From Dendrophyllia cribrosa (lineage: Eukaryota; Cnidaria; Anthozoa; Scleractinia; Dendrophylliidae), in NCBI GenBank assembly GCA_024195265.1, contig JAJLRJ010000007.1:26755600-26819599 (forward strand): a stretch of 64,000 bases of DNA, in the 5' to 3' direction. Of the stretch, positions 35,940 through 49,000 are shown piece after piece. How positions within the stretch are numbered: the stretch's first letter is position 1; each line of letters begins with the position of its first letter. The notes beneath the pieces are model-generated. The model was not told the origin of the DNA. It saw only the letters and a program-made list of their open reading frames with translations, and did no database searches. The translations under genes were made by a program, and so were the position numbers.

Positions 35940-36296
35940 ACGCCTTTCTTCTTTCTAAACGATCAACCTATAGACACTGCATAGAACCAAATCTCCCGGA
36001 GTGGTCATCGACCAAAATTTAAACTGGGAATTTCACATACAAAGTATTTGCAAAAAGACTGCCACGGCCTTAGATGCAATTAAAAGAATTCGACATCTTG
36101 TACCTTTCGATCTAATATTAAAGAATATAATAGTAGTTTAGTTCAACTACACTTCGATTATTGTAATATTGTTTGGGAAAACTGTAAAAATTCTCTGAAA
36201 ATTCTTTTCTCTGAAAAGCTTCAGAAAATTCTCTGAAAAGCTTCAAAACCGCACAGCCCGTATCTTAATGTCCGGTAATTATGATTATAATGTCGC
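35940..36296 (+). mobile_element. CR1/L2-type LINE fragment at the left edge of copy B
   Basis: Translates to GVVIDQNLNWEFHI, ICKKTATALDAIKRIRHL and later LQNRTARILMSGNYDY across frame breaks; this is the region just past the reverse transcriptase core. It ends where similarity to copy A begins. Confidence 0.7.
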
Positions 36297-36434
36297 AATG
36301 TCTCAAGTATATCCTCTACGTTTAGATGTATTTAGGCGTAGAGGGACCTTTTCGTAATCAATTACACTGAATTAACAAAAAATGTTAATTTGTCAAACAA
36401 ATCTGGCGTATGACCTAATTTCAGCTTCTTTTAA

Positions 36435-36854
36435 AGGGAACCTCCATTGTCATAACAAATTGACGTTAAATTGTTGGAAATAAAGTTTAAATTAAAATTT
36501 TTTAAAAAACAGGTGCAAATATAATTTTAGTGTACAAAAAAATGGACACGAATATCGGCTATTTTCGCTTTCAAATTTCCCGCGCGCCGCCATTTTGAAT
36601 ATTTATGAGGTGTTACGGTTGTCTTATTGTTGCAGACAAAAGAACTTCGATTTTTAACAATAGCAGCAACCGTAACACGTCATAAATATTCAAAATGGTG
36701 GCGCGCGGAAAATTTGAAAGCGAAAATAGGCGATATTTGTATCCATTTTCTTGTACACTAAAATTATATTTGCACCTGTTCTTTTAAAAATTTAAAATTT
36801 CGACTTTATTTCCAACAATTTAACGTCAATTTGTTCTGACAATGGAGGTTCCCT
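36435..36854. mobile_element. 420-bp TTAA-flanked palindromic MITE
   Basis: Ends AGGGAACCTCCATTGTC and its inverse, flanked by TTAA at 36431-36434 and 36855-36858. Copy A at about 3153 has a single TTAA, the empty site. TTAA targets are typical of piggyBac and Kolobok transposases. Confidence 0.85.
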
Positions 36855-37073
36855 TTAAATCTTTTTTATTAGCATTATTTAAGTATAGATAACGTAAGTT
36901 GTTTGTCTTAGCTTACTGTCTTTTATCTGGTAGTTGAAATTATTACGGACATTTTCTATTTTAAAACAATTTCAATTGTTACATATTTAGCAACTACAAC
37001 ATTTACATTAAGAGGCTGTTAATAAACAAAACAGTTTTCTTACAAAGAAAACTCGGTGCCCAACACACAACTT

Positions 37074-37405
37074 TTAGGTTGTTTCGTAATATGTTTCTAT
37101 CTCGTCAGGTGTAAAATTATTGTCGTTTATGGATGCTCCATTCAGGAATGTTCGAGTGAATTCGCTTCCTCGACTGTGCCCGCTTGGTGTACTGTAAGTT
37201 TCGCCAAGGTCGGTGTAAGATTTTCTATTGGATGAGGCGTCGGTAGAAACGTAAATGCAAATTGATCCGAATGTTGGTCCATACGATGAACAACCGTATA
37301 TGGAATTACTTCCTATCTGAGGAAATTTAACAGCTCCCCATCTTGGCTTGTTAACCAGTGAAAACAAAAACGCTTGAGAATCGTGCCGATGGTGACAACT
37401 TGAAT
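37074..37405 (-). CDS. Gene B exon 17B (TLDc, second half, stop)
   Basis: 332 nt, two codons shorter than A (SNSNSIYS against SNSIYG). By hand count about 17 codons change the amino acid and about 9 are silent. YGPTFG and the FTPDE ending are kept. Confidence 0.87.
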
Positions 37406-40400
37406 CTGTTGGTCAAAAAAGCAATGAATAACATGTAACATTGCCTTGATACCTACAATACGAATTAAGCAGCTACGTACACGCTGTGTGCAACGTAAAC
37501 TTAGATACTTACTACCTTATTTACTTTGGGAATAACTTTTACTAATAACATAGGAATAAAATGAGAATAATTTGGGTATAACTTTTTCTAACTTATTTAC
37601 TTTGGGAATATACCCCAGCTAAATTGATAAGTGTTGAAACGCATTGAAATGAAATTTTCGTCTTTTAAGATCTCACGTCACACTTTGAAATATGCAGAAC
37701 TTGATTTTTATGCAGATATAGTTTTCCAACTAGAAAGCATCTGGGTGGAGTGGTGGAGTCGACTTCACCTTAACTTACTCTATCAGGTAGCAAAACTCAA
37801 ATGGAGGAAGATCCATGTTAGAATACATATTAGAATCGCTGTAGCTTGTAGTGAAATCGGGTGGCGAGCCTGACAACAAGTGCAAGCACTGATTACATTC
37901 GTTGCCAATACCTTAATCAAATGAAGGCGTTCGAGGCGATATCTATTAGCCAATCACAGACGTTTTAAAATAAAGTGAAAATGAAAATATATGAATTGGA
38001 GATGAATGGTTTTACAGTAGAACACCGCTAACTCGAACTCCCCGCTTAAGTTCGATTTCTCTTGGATTTGTGCCTATTTTGAGTCATTTTTACTCGGATA
38101 ACTCGAACTCGGATAACTCGAACAATTTTCCGTTTTCCTGAGGTTTTGACTCGAAAATGACTCAAAATGACTCGAATTGAAACATTCTAAAAAATAATAG
38201 CATGTATATACTAAGTTTTCTTTACACTGGGTACAATCCAGTGGTCCAATGGTCGTTATCCAGTGATTGCTCTTGTTATAGGGAGTCGTTCTCACATATT
38301 CTGACTTTTTGACCGGTTTTACTTATTTTAATTTTGAACGAAAGGACACATCGCATGGATCCTCGTGTACCCTTCCCGTTTGGACTACCTACTCACGTGT
38401 ATATTTATTTATTTGTTCCTTTTTTGGTTGATTTATTTGTTTGTAGGGTGCCCAATAAGGCTGTGAAAATAATTATATTTCAAGACAAAATTATGTTTGT
38501 TTTTGTAAAACCTTTAGAACTATTCCTACTTTTTTGGAGCAGAGGGCAGGGGATGCGCTCTCTTTTCGTTTTTAAGCCCTTTTCAATGAGATGCTAGAAA
38601 AAAAGATGACATATCGAAAAGGTTGAAAGCGTCATCAATGGAACAAAGTGTATGGCCTGGGACAAAATTTCATTCTACATTGTAAATGCTTAAAACAAAC
38701 CCCACGACATGAAAAGTATACCAAATAGCTTTTATTTTATACGAGACAATTATTTCATCGGTCTTCAAAAACGCAAAATATAACGGATAACTAGAAAGTA
38801 TGTTTAGTGTTAAGAGTGCATATGGATGGCCGCCACATTACATTATCTTGGACTGAGAGTCAAGGGTTCTCTTAACTAGTTATTAGGATTAACCCAGTCC
38901 CGATCTGGTCAACTCGGTTAAGATATCTCTGTCTTATCTTTCAGTTAACGTCATCAGGGGCGGATCCAGGATTTTTTTATGGGGCGTGGCTACGGGTACA
39001 CTGTATATGCCTAAGTCTTTAATTGTTTTTTTTTTTAATTGTTGCAATTAAAAAGAAAACTGTTAAAACCGATGCAGGGATTTCATTAAAGTCCCTTAAG
39101 ATTTTTAACAGGAGGGCAATGAGTTTGAGGAGGTGGACACATGATTGGAAGGGCCGAAGGCCCATCCCCTCTAGGGGGGTCCGGGGGAAAATTTTTAAAT
39201 TTGAGTCTCCCGGAGATGCATTTTCCTGCATTTTGAAGCACGAACTTAAGCATCTTACTGTTGCTTGAAACATTGTATTTTAGTTTGTTTAGTTTGTTCA
39301 ATCAACTGAATACAGATATCTGTATTCATGGACATCAAGTTATCAAGTTTAGTACAAAAATATTGTTTAATCGACCGTTCTGACCTTTTTCCGGTCGCCA
39401 TAACACACGTGGAACTTGTTTGCAACTCAGTGACATCATGCAGAACAAAACGCAGAGCACTAAGCTGGCAATGCATTGTGGGGCGATTTCAGTTGTTTGT
39501 CACGTTTCTTCTGTACAGGGAGCAACGGGAGGTAAATAAGCAATAACCTCGTTTTTTTTAGCTGAAATATACTTTATTTTTTAGAACACACATCAAAAAG
39601 GCCAAGTTAGTTAATTATTTAACTTGTTGGTGACAAAAATAAGGTTTAGATGTTCAAAGCAGCCGGGCAAAATTGTGTTCACAGCCGGTCAATTTGCCCG
39701 GTGCCCGACTGCCCGGCCCTTAATGAAACCCCTGCCTATGGTCTAAAGGGGGGTGGCTAGCAACCCAATCCACCCTCCCTGGATCCGCACCTGGTCATGA
39801 CCATTAAAGTTAATTAATTAATTAATCCAGGTAAAAACTAGTTTAAATACTTATTAGAGACCCGACTGGTGAATATTTAGTTAACCATTATAAATTCTTA
39901 ATAAAATTACTTACCCCATGAGACACTGGTGTATCCTCCAAATATATATTTCCCCGCGACTCTTATGATTGTCACAGTTGGTCCTTTGCTGTCACATTGA
40001 CCGTGAAATGTAGTGGAAGCCCAGCCGTCCACGGAGGCACGCCAGCAACGCTTCCATTGTGAAGATTTGCTCTGAACAACTGGTTTGAGGAAAGTACTTA
40101 AAGATGATAAGTACGTTACATTATTTCCCACAATTGCAGAATCTGTTAATCCCCCTAAAGACAAATGAAACAAATGTAGGGAAAAAATGTATAGTACCCA
40201 GGTTTGAATTAATAATTCGGTTATATATATAAATGATAATAACTTGTAAATGCCCTACAATGACTTGAGTTTGCTTCATTCCAGGGTTTGTTTGACACAC
40301 GGTAAAATGAATCAATCTATGAAAAATATAAACATTGCATAAACGATGATTTTTTTGTCGGAAAAACCTATTGGCCGCGCGTGTTTTCCCGCCTTTTTAA

Positions 40401-43400
40401 ACACTTTGGTATGTTTTTGGGGGTATTGGTCAGTGAGCCTTGACCAACTTTTGTGTACAGCTGTTCCGAGAAAGGTTGTCGGAAAAAAGCGTAAAAGTGC
40501 ACGCGACAATCCAGAAAGGTATTGTGGGTAGTCATCCACGCTATATCCTAAAAACTCATTTATCCCAATGGCCCGCCATCTGAGATCGTACCTGTACGGA
40601 CGAGGCATCGCGGGTTTGACGTATTTATTTGATTTATTGAAGTGCCCCTATGATCAAATTTTTGATTTTGATTTTTTTACATTTTTGTGTACTATTAGAC
40701 TTTCTTACTCATCTTGCCAAACTTCAATCCATTACGAACATCAGAAGTCATTTTATTTTTTTGACTGGGCCGAGGTGTCATGGCGGTAGGAACTCCGTTC
40801 TGATCTTCCTGCCAACTATGGCAGGTTTTTAGTATTTTGAAAACTAAAACCCTCTGGCGTCAACCTTTAATCCTTTTCTTGACTTGCAAGAAAGGACTCG
40901 GGATAGAGTAAGTTTTTTCCCTTAAACCCGAAAATGCTTAAAAGTCAGGAAAAGAAACGAGCACGTGGATCAAGCTCAACCGCAGAAGATGATGATTCAG
41001 ACACAAAAATCCTAGAAAAGTTAACTAGCATCCAAACAAGAATCGAAAATGGATTCTCTAAAATCGACAATGATATTGGAGCTCTGAAAAGCGAACTTAA
41101 AAGCGAAATTCATGCTATTAAATTGGAATTAAGCGAAACAACGAAGTCGCTGAATGCAGCATGGACAGAAGTGCAATCTCTTAAACAGAAGAACAAGGCT
41201 TTACAAGAGCAGTGTGACAGCACCTTAAGAGAGAACAACAATTTAAACGAGGAGATTAGTTCGCTTAAAAATCGTGTAATCCAACAGGAAGATTACTCTA
41301 GACGAGAGAATCTTCGCTTTTACAATATTCCTGAGAATCCTGGAGAGAGCAATGAAGAATGTTCGCGTAAAGTGATGGACGTGCTAGGTGTACTCGGCGC
41401 CACTCCAGATGACATAATGTTCCATGCAATACATCGAACTGGGAAACCAATTACTACAGCCACTTCGAACGGAGCTGCGAACAACGATGCTTCAATAGAG
41501 CCAAGGGATGGAGCGTCACGTCGGCTCATCCTCGGTGTAAGAACCTGTCAAATTCACGAGTGACGTAAAACAAAGAAAACAAAAGGCATAAAACAATAGA
41601 GTCAACTGGGAATGCAATACTACAAAGGTAAAAAACAAAGGAAAAAGTCACAGGTTCTTACACCGAGGTAAACCCGTCACGTCCTCCACCTCCACGTCCA
41701 CGGCCAATTCTAGCCCGTTTCGTTTCAAGAATGGACTCTGATTGAGTTTGGGGAAACATGAAGAAATTAATGAATAGCTCTCGTTTTTCATCGGTATTTA
41801 TCGACAAAGACCTTTCAGTTGAATCAGCAAAAGAACGTGGGAAGCTTCGAGCTGCATATAGGAAGGCTAAGGAATTGAACATCGTACATGTATTTATAAG
41901 AGGTAAAAAATTGACAGTCAATAGTACCAGTTATTCAGTGAACAATCTACCGGAATATCTCTTGCCACAGGAAAATAGTAGAGATTAGCATGTAAGCCTA
42001 TCCTAAAATCTATTAGTTTCTGAACTGACACACATAATTTGTCGACTTGAGTATCGTTAATATAGCTAGGGAAGAGTATGGTATCCTTGCAATGATTATC
42101 ATAATTTTGATTCAAAGTTGCTTCTTCTTGTTTGTTTACAAAATTTCGCTAAAAGTTGCATGCTAAAGCCATTTCGCCAGTACAAAGCACTTTAATTAAC
42201 CTGCCATAGTTTCTCTTGTTTGTTCTTAAGTTCCAAGTCCCTAAAGCCTGCCGCACACTTGAGGAAAGTGCTGAGCAAAATTCCTCGCGAGGCAGTTAGC
42301 TCAGCTGTTTCCGCAAGTGTGCGCTGGATTTTTGGTGAGTTTTTCGCCTCGCGAGGTCGTGAGGCAAATATCTGACGTGTTTGATATTTTTTGCCTCACG
42401 AGACAAATTCCTCATCGTGTGCGGGCGCCGCGAGAATCTGGCTGAGCCAAATTAATCGATTAGCCAATAAAATTGCATGGCAAGCTCACGTGATTTCAAG
42501 CTCGACATGCAAGATGGCGGACGACGAGATGTTAAAACTTCTCGTAGCTCTTCTTATCCGTTTGTTTGTGGTCCACTCAGAGTATACAAAATGTAATATT
42601 ACATTTGTATAACTGCAATTGCTGTAATTGATATTGAAACAAAGATTTAATATCCACTTTTTTAGAATATTCTTAGGTAATGTAGTAATGTCATAGGAAA
42701 AAGCCAAATAGGAATTAATTAGCTTAATCATCATTCACAGCGACACGCGGCACGATTAAGCGTGCAGCGGCTATTGTTATTTGTGTGTCTAATTAATTCC
42801 TATTGGCCTTTTTTCCATTTTTCATTTTTCTATGACAACGTTATTATAATTAGGTGTAATTTAAATTTAGCATTTTATTAGATTTTAATACAGTAAACAT
42901 GCAACATACAAGGCTGCATAGAACTCGACAAGTTTATCCTCTACGATAACTTCGTTAACCACACTCCTGTCCGCCATCTTGAATGTCGAGCTTGAAATCA
43001 CGTGAGCTCGCCATGCAATTTTATTGGCTAATCGATTAATTTGGCTCAGCCAGATTCTCGCGGCGCCCGCACACGATGAGGAATTTGTCTCGTGAGGCAA
43101 AAAATATCAAACACGTCAGATATTTGCCTCACGACCTCGCGAGGCGAAAAACTCACCAAAAATCCAGCGCACACTTGCGGAAACAGCTGAGCTAACTGCC
43201 TCGCGAGGAGTTTTGCTCAGCACTTTCCTGAAGTGTGCGGCAGGCGTAAGGTCGCATTAAAGTGTAAATCTTGCGATCTTTTTTAATAACTAAATCAGAT
43301 TAGATCTTTCCCTTTCTTCTGTGTTTGTTTCTAACTTTGTAAGTTACTTTCTTTCTTTGTATATCGTTATCTAGCTGTATTTTTAACTCTTATACATGCA

Positions 43401-45969
43401 ACCCCTTTGCCGGCTTCATGTTTCAGGGGCGGATCCAGGATTTTTTTATGGGGGGTGGCTACGGGTATATGCCTAAGTCTATAATTGCTTTTTTTTTAAT
43501 TGTTGCAATTAAAAAGAAAACTGTTAAAACCGATGCAGGGATTTCATCACCCTGGATCCAGAGGTCCGTTCTCTGAATATCATGAGTGAAATTAACCGTA
43601 CAAACGGTTAGAAGTTGCGCCTCGTTGTCGCGGATTCGCCGCTCAAACTCGCCGTTTCCACTAAAAAAATAAAAACCTCTGGCACCCAGGGTAGGATTTC
43701 ATTAAAGTCCATTAAGACTTTGAACAGGAGGGCAATGAGTTTGAGCAGGTGGACACATGATTGGAAGGGCCTAAGGCCCATCCCCTCTAGGAGATGCATT
43801 TTCCTGCATTTTGAAGCACGAACTTAAGCATCTTACTGTTGCTTGAAACATTGTATTTTAGTTTGTTCAATCAACTGAATACAGATATCTGTAGTCATGG
43901 ACATCAAGTTATCAAGTTGAGTACAAAAATATTGTTTAAATCAACCGTTCTGACCTTTTTCCGGTCGCCATAACACACGTGGAACTTGTTTGCAACTCAG
44001 TGACATCATGCAGAACATAATGCAGAGCACTAAGCTGGCAATGCATTGTGGGGCGATTTCAGTTGTTTGTCACGTTTCTTCTGTACAGGGAGCAACGGGA
44101 GGTAAATAAGCAATAACCTCGTTGTTTTTTAAGTTGAAATATGCTTTATTGTTTAGAACACACATCAAAAAGGCCAAGTTAGTAAATTATTTAACTTGTT
44201 GGTGAAAAAATAAGGTTTAGATGTTCAAAGCAGCCGGGCAAAATTGTGTTCACAGCCGGTCAATTTTCCCGGTGCCCGACTGCCCGGCCCTTAATGAAAC
44301 CCCTGCTGATGGTCTAAAGGGGGGTGGCTAGCCACCCAATCCACCCCCCCTAGATCCGCCCCTGTGTTTCATTGTACATATTGTATTACGATCTGTATTG
44401 CATTAACTGTATTTTTTGTGTAATGTTTAAAACACGAACAGCAGTGTTTTATGAAGTTTAAAAATTCGAGCGCGAAGCGCGAGAATTTTTAGACTTGATA
44501 AAACACGTGCTGTGAGTGTTTTGAACGGCTTCAAACACGAACCGCCAAAGGCGTGTCCCTACGGAGATCAAACAAATGTGCTTTTTGTGCAAAGAGGATA
44601 TTAGCATACGAGAAAAACAAGTAGACTGATTAGCATACAGCACATGTGCCACACTGGCTTCGACGAGGTGACCATGGCTTCCCGGCAACTGTCGAAAGTT
44701 TTGGGATTTTAAAGTTCTGAGGAAAAAAATAATCCATGAAAAATGCTATACCAAAGTTGACAGGTACGGTGGATAATGTCTAACAATTTTTATTCATTGG
44801 CATTGAACGAGTAGAAATAAGCAGCTAGCATCTCTGAACCACTCGCTTTCCTACCAATTTACACGTGGGCGCTGGTGTCATTCAAATAACGGCTTACTTG
44901 CCAAACTGTTGGTTGCTTATTTTGTTGGAGAAGATTCCATATAGAATGGCAAAAGGCTACATATCGTAAAACAGTATTGAAAAAAAAATTAAAGTCACCA
45001 TTTGTTGTACTAAGAATCCTGAATAATTACTACCAACATTAGTATTTTTAAAAAAAGATTACTAATAAGGAAAAGAAACCTATTGTCTATTAGTATTCTT
45101 TATATAAAGAATACTAATGAGAGTAACTTTTTTATATAAAGAATACTAATGAGGTAAAAAACAATCAGCCCCGTACTTCCCTTGGGACGGAAATCAAATC
45201 CGCCACCAGGCTTTTCAGAATGACCATGGATTACCAGGTATAAAGGTCCATGCACGTGATGGATTTACGTCGTGTGATAGACTAATATGCTTATGAATTA
45301 TTAATGAGTGTTTGAAATCCATTTAAAGGGGCAGCATCACGAGGTTAAAACTTGAAAACGTCGGCCCAGTTTTCAAGTTTGATTCCGCAAATTCAAAAAG
45401 GCCGTCGAGAAGTGGAGGTATTTGTTGAATCAAAAAATCCATTTTGATAGCCGGAAGAAAGAAAAAAATCACTTTTAACAGTGATATGTCCAAAATTCCG
45501 GTGCAAGAATAGTGAACAGTGGCGCGCGTGGAACCTCGTGATACTGCTCCTTTATACTATGAGCTGGATGAGGGACGCTTTGGCAATTTCAACAACTTTC
45601 TAAAGAAACCGTCGTCGCAAAACTTCAATTTATCACCATGAACTTATGTTGCATCTCGTTAAATATCAGAGGCCTCAATAAGTCAATTAAACGTAGGAAA
45701 CTTTTCAGGTGGCTTCACAATAGCAAAAATGATATATTTTTCTTACAAGAAACGTATAGCGACACAACAAAAGAACGCATTTAGAGTGCAGAACGGGGCG
45801 GTGACATCTACTTTTCACACGGTACCAAACATAGTAAAGGTGTCATGATCCTTTTTCGACCTACCGTAAAACCTGAAAACGTTCAAGTGATCAACGACAA
45901 AAATGGAAGATTTCTAATCTTAAAAGTTTCAATCGATGGTGAAGAATTTGTTTTAGCCAACATTTACTC

Positions 45970-46015
<46 letters not shown>

Positions 46016-49000
46016 CCATATAAAAATGACGGGGGTGCTCGTCGGAAATTTAAAGTGCCCCTGTGATCAAATTTTTGATTTTCACTTTTTTACATTTTCG
46101 TGTACTATTAGACTTTCTTACTCATCTTGCCAAATCTCAATCCATTACGAACATCAGAAGTCATTTTATTTTAACATTTATTTCCGAGAATTTACGGCCG
46201 CCATTAATCAACCTTGTTCCAAGGCTTGGTTGCGAATGGGAGAAAGTGACGTCAAAGACTCAAACATACCTCACGGGTTGAAGTTATAATAACAATAAGC
46301 ATAGAAAATTGCACGAAGAACAAGTCCAAAGTTTTTGTTGCTTTTCGCGTGATTTTCAATACTTATTGGTATTATAATTTCAATCCGTGAGGTATGTTTG
46401 AGTCTTTGACGTCACTTTCTCCCATTTGCAACCAAGCCTTGGAACAAGGTTGATTAATGGCGGCCGTAAATTCTCGGAAATAAATGTTAAAATAAAATGA
46501 CTTCTGACGTTCGTAAGGAATTGAAATTTGACAAGATGAGTAAGAAAGTCTAATTGTACACGAAAATGTAAAAAAATGAAAATCAAAAATTTGATCACAG
46601 TGGCAAATCTCGTTTGATGGGTGTGGCTTAAAATAATTTTTACCCCTAAGAGATACCAATTCTAAAACAACACATGTCATATTCTGTCATATTTTTTCGG
46701 CTCGTACCCTAAAAGGACCCGCGATAATTCTAATGGTGGTCATTTTAGATTTTAGTACCCTAAGCGGTACCAATCTACAAATTTTGACCCCTAAAAGGTA
46801 CGACGAGCACCCCCGTCATTTTTATATGGGAGTTCCCCCCCCCCCCCCCCCCCCCGGGCATTTACTCTCCTAACGATCAAAATTCCCAGGTAAACTTTTA
46901 CGAAAATTTGCAGGACAGTCTACGGCCTTTCGCAACAAAGAATATCATATTAGGAGGATAAGATGTAGGCTGGACTATTGGCTTGTCTCCCGACAATTAG
47001 TCCCTTGTGTCTACAAAACCGATATAAAATCTTACTGTGAATCTGATCACTCTCCAATCTATATAGAATTTAAACACGAAAGCGAACAAGATAACCCTCG
47101 TGGGCCCGGTTTCTGGAAATTTAACAAATCACTCCTAGAAAACGAAGAATTTGTAACAAAGCTTAAGTTCTATTTAACATATGTCAAAGAAAAACATCGT
47201 GAATCGAGGAACAAAAAAATCTACTGGGAGATGATAAAAATGGAAATTAGAGACTTTTGTATTCGTTTCTCTAAGCGCTTGTCACTACGTAAAAAACCTA
47301 CCGAAATAGATCTCCTCTGCAAGCTTCAACAATTGCACAAACGGGTTGACCAGAACCCTAAAGACACAACCGCTGTTGCTGAATTACTGCGTGTTAAAAC
47401 CAAACTGCAGAAGCTTGCAGAATACAAAACAAAAGGTTCAATTATAAGGAGCAAAGCCAGGTGGTATGAACTTGGTGAGAAAAGCAACAAATATTTCATG
47501 AATTTGGGAAAAACGTTCTTTTAATAGAAAACACATCCAGAAACTTAAGACTGTAAGTGAAAGTACGATTGAAGAACCCCGTCAGATATTACAAGAAATT
47601 GAGAATTTTTATTCGACCTTATACGCATCTAAGCTTTCAACAAATAGTAACAAGAACCAAGTAAACTTCTTTACTAAGATTTCAAATATTCCAAAGCTAA
47701 ACGAAGAGCAAAAAGATCAATGCGAAGGCTTGATTACAGCAGAAGAATGTTCGTCAGTGGTTCAAACGCTAGCTAAAGGTAAGTCACCTGGAACGGATGG
47801 ATTAACTGCAGAGTTTTATGTAAGATTTTGGGATGATATAAAAACACCTTTATTCCAAAAAAGAAAAAAGAGCCGCTAGACCTTAAACATTGGCGTCCGA
47901 TAACCTTGCTTAACACTGATTATAAGATTGCCACAAAATGTATTGCCAAACGGCTGGAAAAAGTCTTACCAACGTTGATAAATAGAGATCATACTGGATA
48001 GGTTAAAAACAGATACATTGGTGGGAATATTCGACTTATATCAGACGTAATCGACATGTACGACAGGAAAGACCTCCCTGGCCTACTTTTGTTTATAGAT
48101 TTTGAAAAGGCTTTTGACTCCCTTGAGTGGAGCTTCTTGTTTAAATCTCTTGAGATAATGAACTTTGGCCCTATGTTTCAAAAATGGATTCATACTTTCT
48201 ATTACAATATCAGCAGCTGTGTCACCAATAACGGGTACGCTACTAGCTTTTTCTCTCTTCAAAGAGGTGTCAGACAAGGTTGTCCTTTGTCTGGACTCCT
48301 TTTTGTCCTTGCGATTGAGTTTCTTGCTCAAAGTATACGGGAAAACAGTTTGATACGTGGTCTAAAGATCGGCAATAAAGAAGTCAAGCTTAGTTTATAC
48401 GCAGACGACATAACAGCCTTGTTACGAGATGAAGCCTCCGCTTGTCATCTTTTCGCTCTTCTGAAAGATTTCGAAGCTTGCTCCGGCCTCAAGATTAACT
48501 CTTCCAAAACAGAAGGAATGTGGCTCGGCAGTCTTGAAAGAAATATTAACGTGAAAACCCCTTTCGGGATATCATGGATATAATTGCACTTGGTGTTGCC
48601 TTCGCATATGACCCCAAAGCCGGTCGGAAATTAAATTTTGAAGAAAAACTTTCTAATCTAAAAGCAACTTTAAATCGTTGGACAAATAGAAACCTGACTC
48701 TTCTGGGCAGGATCAACATTGTTAAAACTCTTGGCATTTCGAAACTTGTGTATAATACCTCAGTACTAGTTATGCCACCACGTTTTGACAAAGAGGTAAA
48801 TAATGTCTGTTTCAAATTTGTTTGGAATTATAAGCCGGACAAAATAAAAAGAAGTACTTCGATCGGTCCCCTTGCTAACGGTGGATTAAAAATGGTTGAC
48901 TTTTCCATCGTAGACAAAGCTCTCAAATCTGCTTGGGTGAAGAGGTTACATGATGACGAAAATAGCAATTGGTGTACACTTTTCACCTCAGCTTTCAGAA

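Noticed and set aside
42391..43100. Matching open frames MPHETNSSSCAGAARIW on both strands as a duplicated gene
   Set aside because: They are the two arms of one foldback element.
45040..45150. AAGAATACTAATGAG repeats as a regulatory site
   Set aside because: Short local duplication in repeat-rich DNA between LINE ORFs; nothing supports a role.
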